Virus record (IMG/VR): IMGVR_UViG_3300005664_000018
Coordinates: 1-36,258 of that record
Strand: one strand, 5' to 3'
DNA length: 36,258 bases
From: a virus
The notes under the pieces were generated by a model. That model was not told the origin of the DNA, did no database searches, and was given only the letters and a program-made list of their open reading frames with translations. A program made the translations under genes and the position numbers. Below, piece by piece: positions 34,882 to 36,258 of this stretch (positions are counted from its first letter, which is position 1; the number at the start of each line of letters is the position of its first letter).

Positions 34882-35037
34882 ATCTTCGATTATCCGGTCT
34901 ACAAGATATTTTCTTACATAAGTCGGCATTATATAAAAATCTGAATATGAAAGTCTAATAAAACGAGCTAAAAAATAATACTCCTCAATTAGACCTTGTC
35001 TATGATTAGAAGAAAGGGCGAAAAAAGTCCACCCCAA
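34864..35037 (-). CDS. gp51: Small gp51-like frame overlapping the gp26-like gene (possible frameshift product)
   Basis: A 57-codon frame lies in the +1 frame relative to the gp26-like gene and overlaps its last 32 bases. It includes the segments GLIEEYYFLARFIRLSYSDF and MPTYVRKYLVDRII; the EExFxLxxxxxxSYxDxxxMPxxxRRxxxxR pattern is what I recall for short gp51-like hub-assembly proteins of T4-type phages. In T4, gene 51 follows 26 directly. There is no ATG start: an in-frame stop lies at 35041-35043, and the only candidate is the TTG at 35037. The alternative is a frameshift from gp26 at the TTTTTTC run (35026-35020), giving a fused protein. Either way the coding pattern is convincing; the start is open. 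Confidence 0.6.
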   Translation of the reverse strand: MGWTFFALSSNHRQGLIEEYYFLARFIRLSYSDFYIMPTYVRKYLVDRIIEDNTPKT

Positions 35038-35761
35038 AGGTTATCTCGAAAGATACCAGTTCTCCTGAAGGGGCGATTACTTGTCTACTTAAATCTAATG
35101 ATGGTTCATTATCTCTTAAAAATTTTCTTATATATTTTGAGTCACTAATTGGTAATGTCTCAACATAAGCGGCGATTTTACCTTTATCAGTATCCCCATC
35201 AAATTCAACAATATGTTGATTTAATTTCCAAGTTACCCTTGGTGCTTGTATTCCCGCTGGATATTGATTAACCATTCTATCTAATTCAATAGTATCGTTG
35301 AATGTTGTTAATTTTAATTTAACCGTTTTACCACATTTAGGTAATGTTGTAGTAAATAAACCATTTTCATCCGGTTTTACATTAGTTTTTTTAATATTTA
35401 ACTCATCTAACAAAATTGAACCTATAAAAGGTTTGTCGGTTTTAGGGTCAATTAAATTTACTTTATATTCAGGTCCGAATGATGTATTTCTTAGGAATAT
35501 TAAAATAGCTTCAACATCACCATTTAATAATTCCTCAGGTCTTAAATCGTGTTCATATATTTTATTTCTTAATAATGATAAAATAATATTTTCACCGCTA
35601 ATTCCTGAACCAATTAAATAATTCTCATCGTTAGCCGTTAAATAACCAACTTTAACTGATTTCTTTTTTGATTGATAAAATATACCACCGGTAGGTAATT
35701 GAACAACATCGTGAGGTAAGTTAAAACCTTGTGTTGCGGCATCCATAATGTTTTGTTCCAT
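35006..35761 (-). CDS. gp26: Baseplate hub assembly protein, T4 gp26-like (T4_baseplate family)
   Basis: From the ATG at 35761 the protein has 251 aa (T4 gp26 has 208). It starts with FNLPHDVVQLPTGGIFY, then VKVGYLTANDENYLIGSG and LNGDVEAILIFLRNTSFGPE, the layout of the T4_baseplate (gp26) family and also similar to tail assembly chaperones. The C-terminal half has VKLKLTTFND and YIRKFLRDNEPSLDLSRQ. Longer versions starting at a GTG at 35824 are rejected because they run through a hairpin. The gene's last codons overlap a gp51-like frame in +1. It is the first gene of the tail module in the window, after an endonuclease gene and its terminator, so it needs its own promoter; TTATTATAAAAAAC before the ATG is a weak candidate. 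Confidence 0.75.
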   Translation of the reverse strand: MEQNIMDAATQGFNLPHDVVQLPTGGIFYQSKKKSVKVGYLTANDENYLIGSGISGENIILSLLRNKIYEHDLRPEELLNGDVEAILIFLRNTSFGPEYKVNLIDPKTDKPFIGSILLDELNIKKTNVKPDENGLFTTTLPKCGKTVKLKLTTFNDTIELDRMVNQYPAGIQAPRVTWKLNQHIVEFDGDTDKGKIAAYVETLPISDSKYIRKFLRDNEPSLDLSRQVIAPSGELVSFEITFGVDFFRPFF

Positions 35762-35810
35762 AATAATTTGTTTTTTATAATAAATAATAGGAAATATTTT
35801 TTTTATATAA

Positions 35811-35838
35811 ACAAATAACCCCACATTTATGTGAGGTT
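35811..35838 (-). terminator. Hairpin after the endonuclease gene
   Basis: In the minus-strand RNA a 10-bp stem, AACCUCACAU with AUGUGGGGUU, has an AA loop and overlaps the stop codon of the endonuclease. It is followed by ATTTGTTTATAT. The one mismatch on the + strand (C35821/A35834) is a G-U pair in the minus RNA, which supports function in that direction. The U-tract is imperfect. Confidence 0.55.
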
Positions 35839-36258
35839 AAATTATGGATAATTTTTCTTTCAAATCTGAAATAACCCATTCGGGTCTTTCATTTATATCT
35901 TTTTCCCAATAACGAAGTAATGTTATGTTAAATTTAGAACATAAGTTATTTTTAAAATTATCATTTTTTTTTGTTAGTATTTGGGTTTCATAAATAACAT
36001 CTTTGTGTTTAGAATTTGGATTACAGTGGTAAAAATCCCCATCAACTTCAATTAAAATATTATATTTTTCCAAATAAAAATCAAATAATTTACCTTTAAA
36101 ATTATATTGACAGGTATTATTTATATTTAATAAATTTAAAATAATTTCAAATTTTATTTCTAATTTAGATTTTTTATTACTCAATTTAGTTTTTAACCAA
36201 CCTATTCTCCTATTTGAAGCATCTTCACGTAATTTAGGATTATCTTTATATCTTTTCT
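35837..36258 (-). CDS. 3' part of a PD-(D/E)XK homing-type endonuclease (5' end beyond the window)
   Basis: The frame is open to the right edge without a start; the visible 140 residues begin KRYKDNPKLREDASNRRIGW. The start at TTG 36184 is not the true start because the same frame continues upstream. The core has FDFYLEKYNILIEVDGDFYH, the DxxL...EVDG pattern of Vsr/DUF559-type PD-(D/E)XK nucleases, then KKNDNFKNNL and ITLLRYWEKDI, as in free-standing phage homing endonucleases. An upstream domain, probably DNA-binding, should lie outside the window. It sits directly before the gp26-like gene and has its own hairpin, so it looks like a mobile insertion into the tail operon. Lys/Asn/Phe-rich coding differs from its neighbours. 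Confidence 0.8.
   Translation of the reverse strand, partial: KRYKDNPKLREDASNRRIGWLKTKLSNKKSKLEIKFEIILNLLNINNTCQYNFKGKLFDFYLEKYNILIEVDGDFYHCNPNSKHKDVIYETQILTKKNDNFKNNLCSKFNITLLRYWEKDINERPEWVISDLKEKLSII

Noticed and set aside
35762-35824. GTG start for a longer gp26-like protein
   Set aside because: It lies in the terminator stem after the endonuclease, and the added stretch is A/T-rich leader.
1-36258. tRNA genes, CRISPR arrays, insertion sequences, integrase or att sites
   Set aside because: No cloverleaf-like stretch, no regularly spaced repeats, and no transposase or integrase motif seen; intergenic gaps are nearly all under 100 bases.

Overview
The window is a piece of a strictly lytic-type, T4-superfamily myovirus genome. 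It is very A+T rich, and every convincing gene lies on the minus strand and reads from the right edge towards the left. The hallmarks are T4-type baseplate proteins (gp26-, gp51-, gp53-, gp25- and gp6-like, plus giant hub and tail-tube-junction proteins), a gene 29-sized tape measure candidate, gp32-, UvsX-, RNase H- and gp41-type replication proteins, and a class Ia ribonucleotide reductase. Start regions usually lack a clear Shine-Dalgarno sequence and have A-rich leaders. Together with the base composition and a promoter that also fits the Bacteroidota TTTG / TAnnTTT pattern, this suggests a Bacteroidota (flavobacterial-type) host. That host assignment is inference only.

Layout in transcription order (right to left). 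(1) 36258-35811: 3' part of a PD-(D/E)XK homing-type endonuclease, closed by a small hairpin. (2) 35761-20045: virion module with gp26-like, an overlapping unlisted 57-aa gp51-like frame, tape measure candidate, a 1652-aa tail-tube-junction protein containing an OmpA-like domain, gp53/LysM-like, a 2249-aa hub-like protein, a 74-aa and a 222-aa protein, then a hairpin terminator (20021-20039). (3) 20002-10765: a compact replication and nucleotide operon that starts at a near-consensus promoter: gp32, a conserved-looking hairpin, uvsX, a ribbon-helix-helix/HNH mobile cassette, rnh, a 150-aa unknown, gp41-like helicase, nrdB, nrdA, then a strong terminator. (4) 10722 to 1: baseplate genes resume with gp25-like and gp6-like, a membrane-anchored serine hydrolase behind a start-codon hairpin, a 1828-aa virion protein with a polytopic hydrophobic block, a 605-aa unknown, and the 5' end of one more gene at the left edge.

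The genes fit together as a baseplate and tail assembly programme with a replication and dNTP operon inserted in the middle, bounded by its own promoter and terminator. The most unusual points are: the gp26/gp51 overlap, which looks like the frameshifted tail-assembly-chaperone arrangement just upstream of a tape measure gene; peptidoglycan-binding (OmpA-like) and membrane-spanning segments built into giant tail proteins; a lipase-like membrane hydrolase among the baseplate genes; and a gp32 that has lost its zinc ligands and carries a bacterial-SSB-like tip. No tRNA, rRNA, CRISPR array or insertion sequence was seen. There is no gene-free stretch longer than 300 bases.
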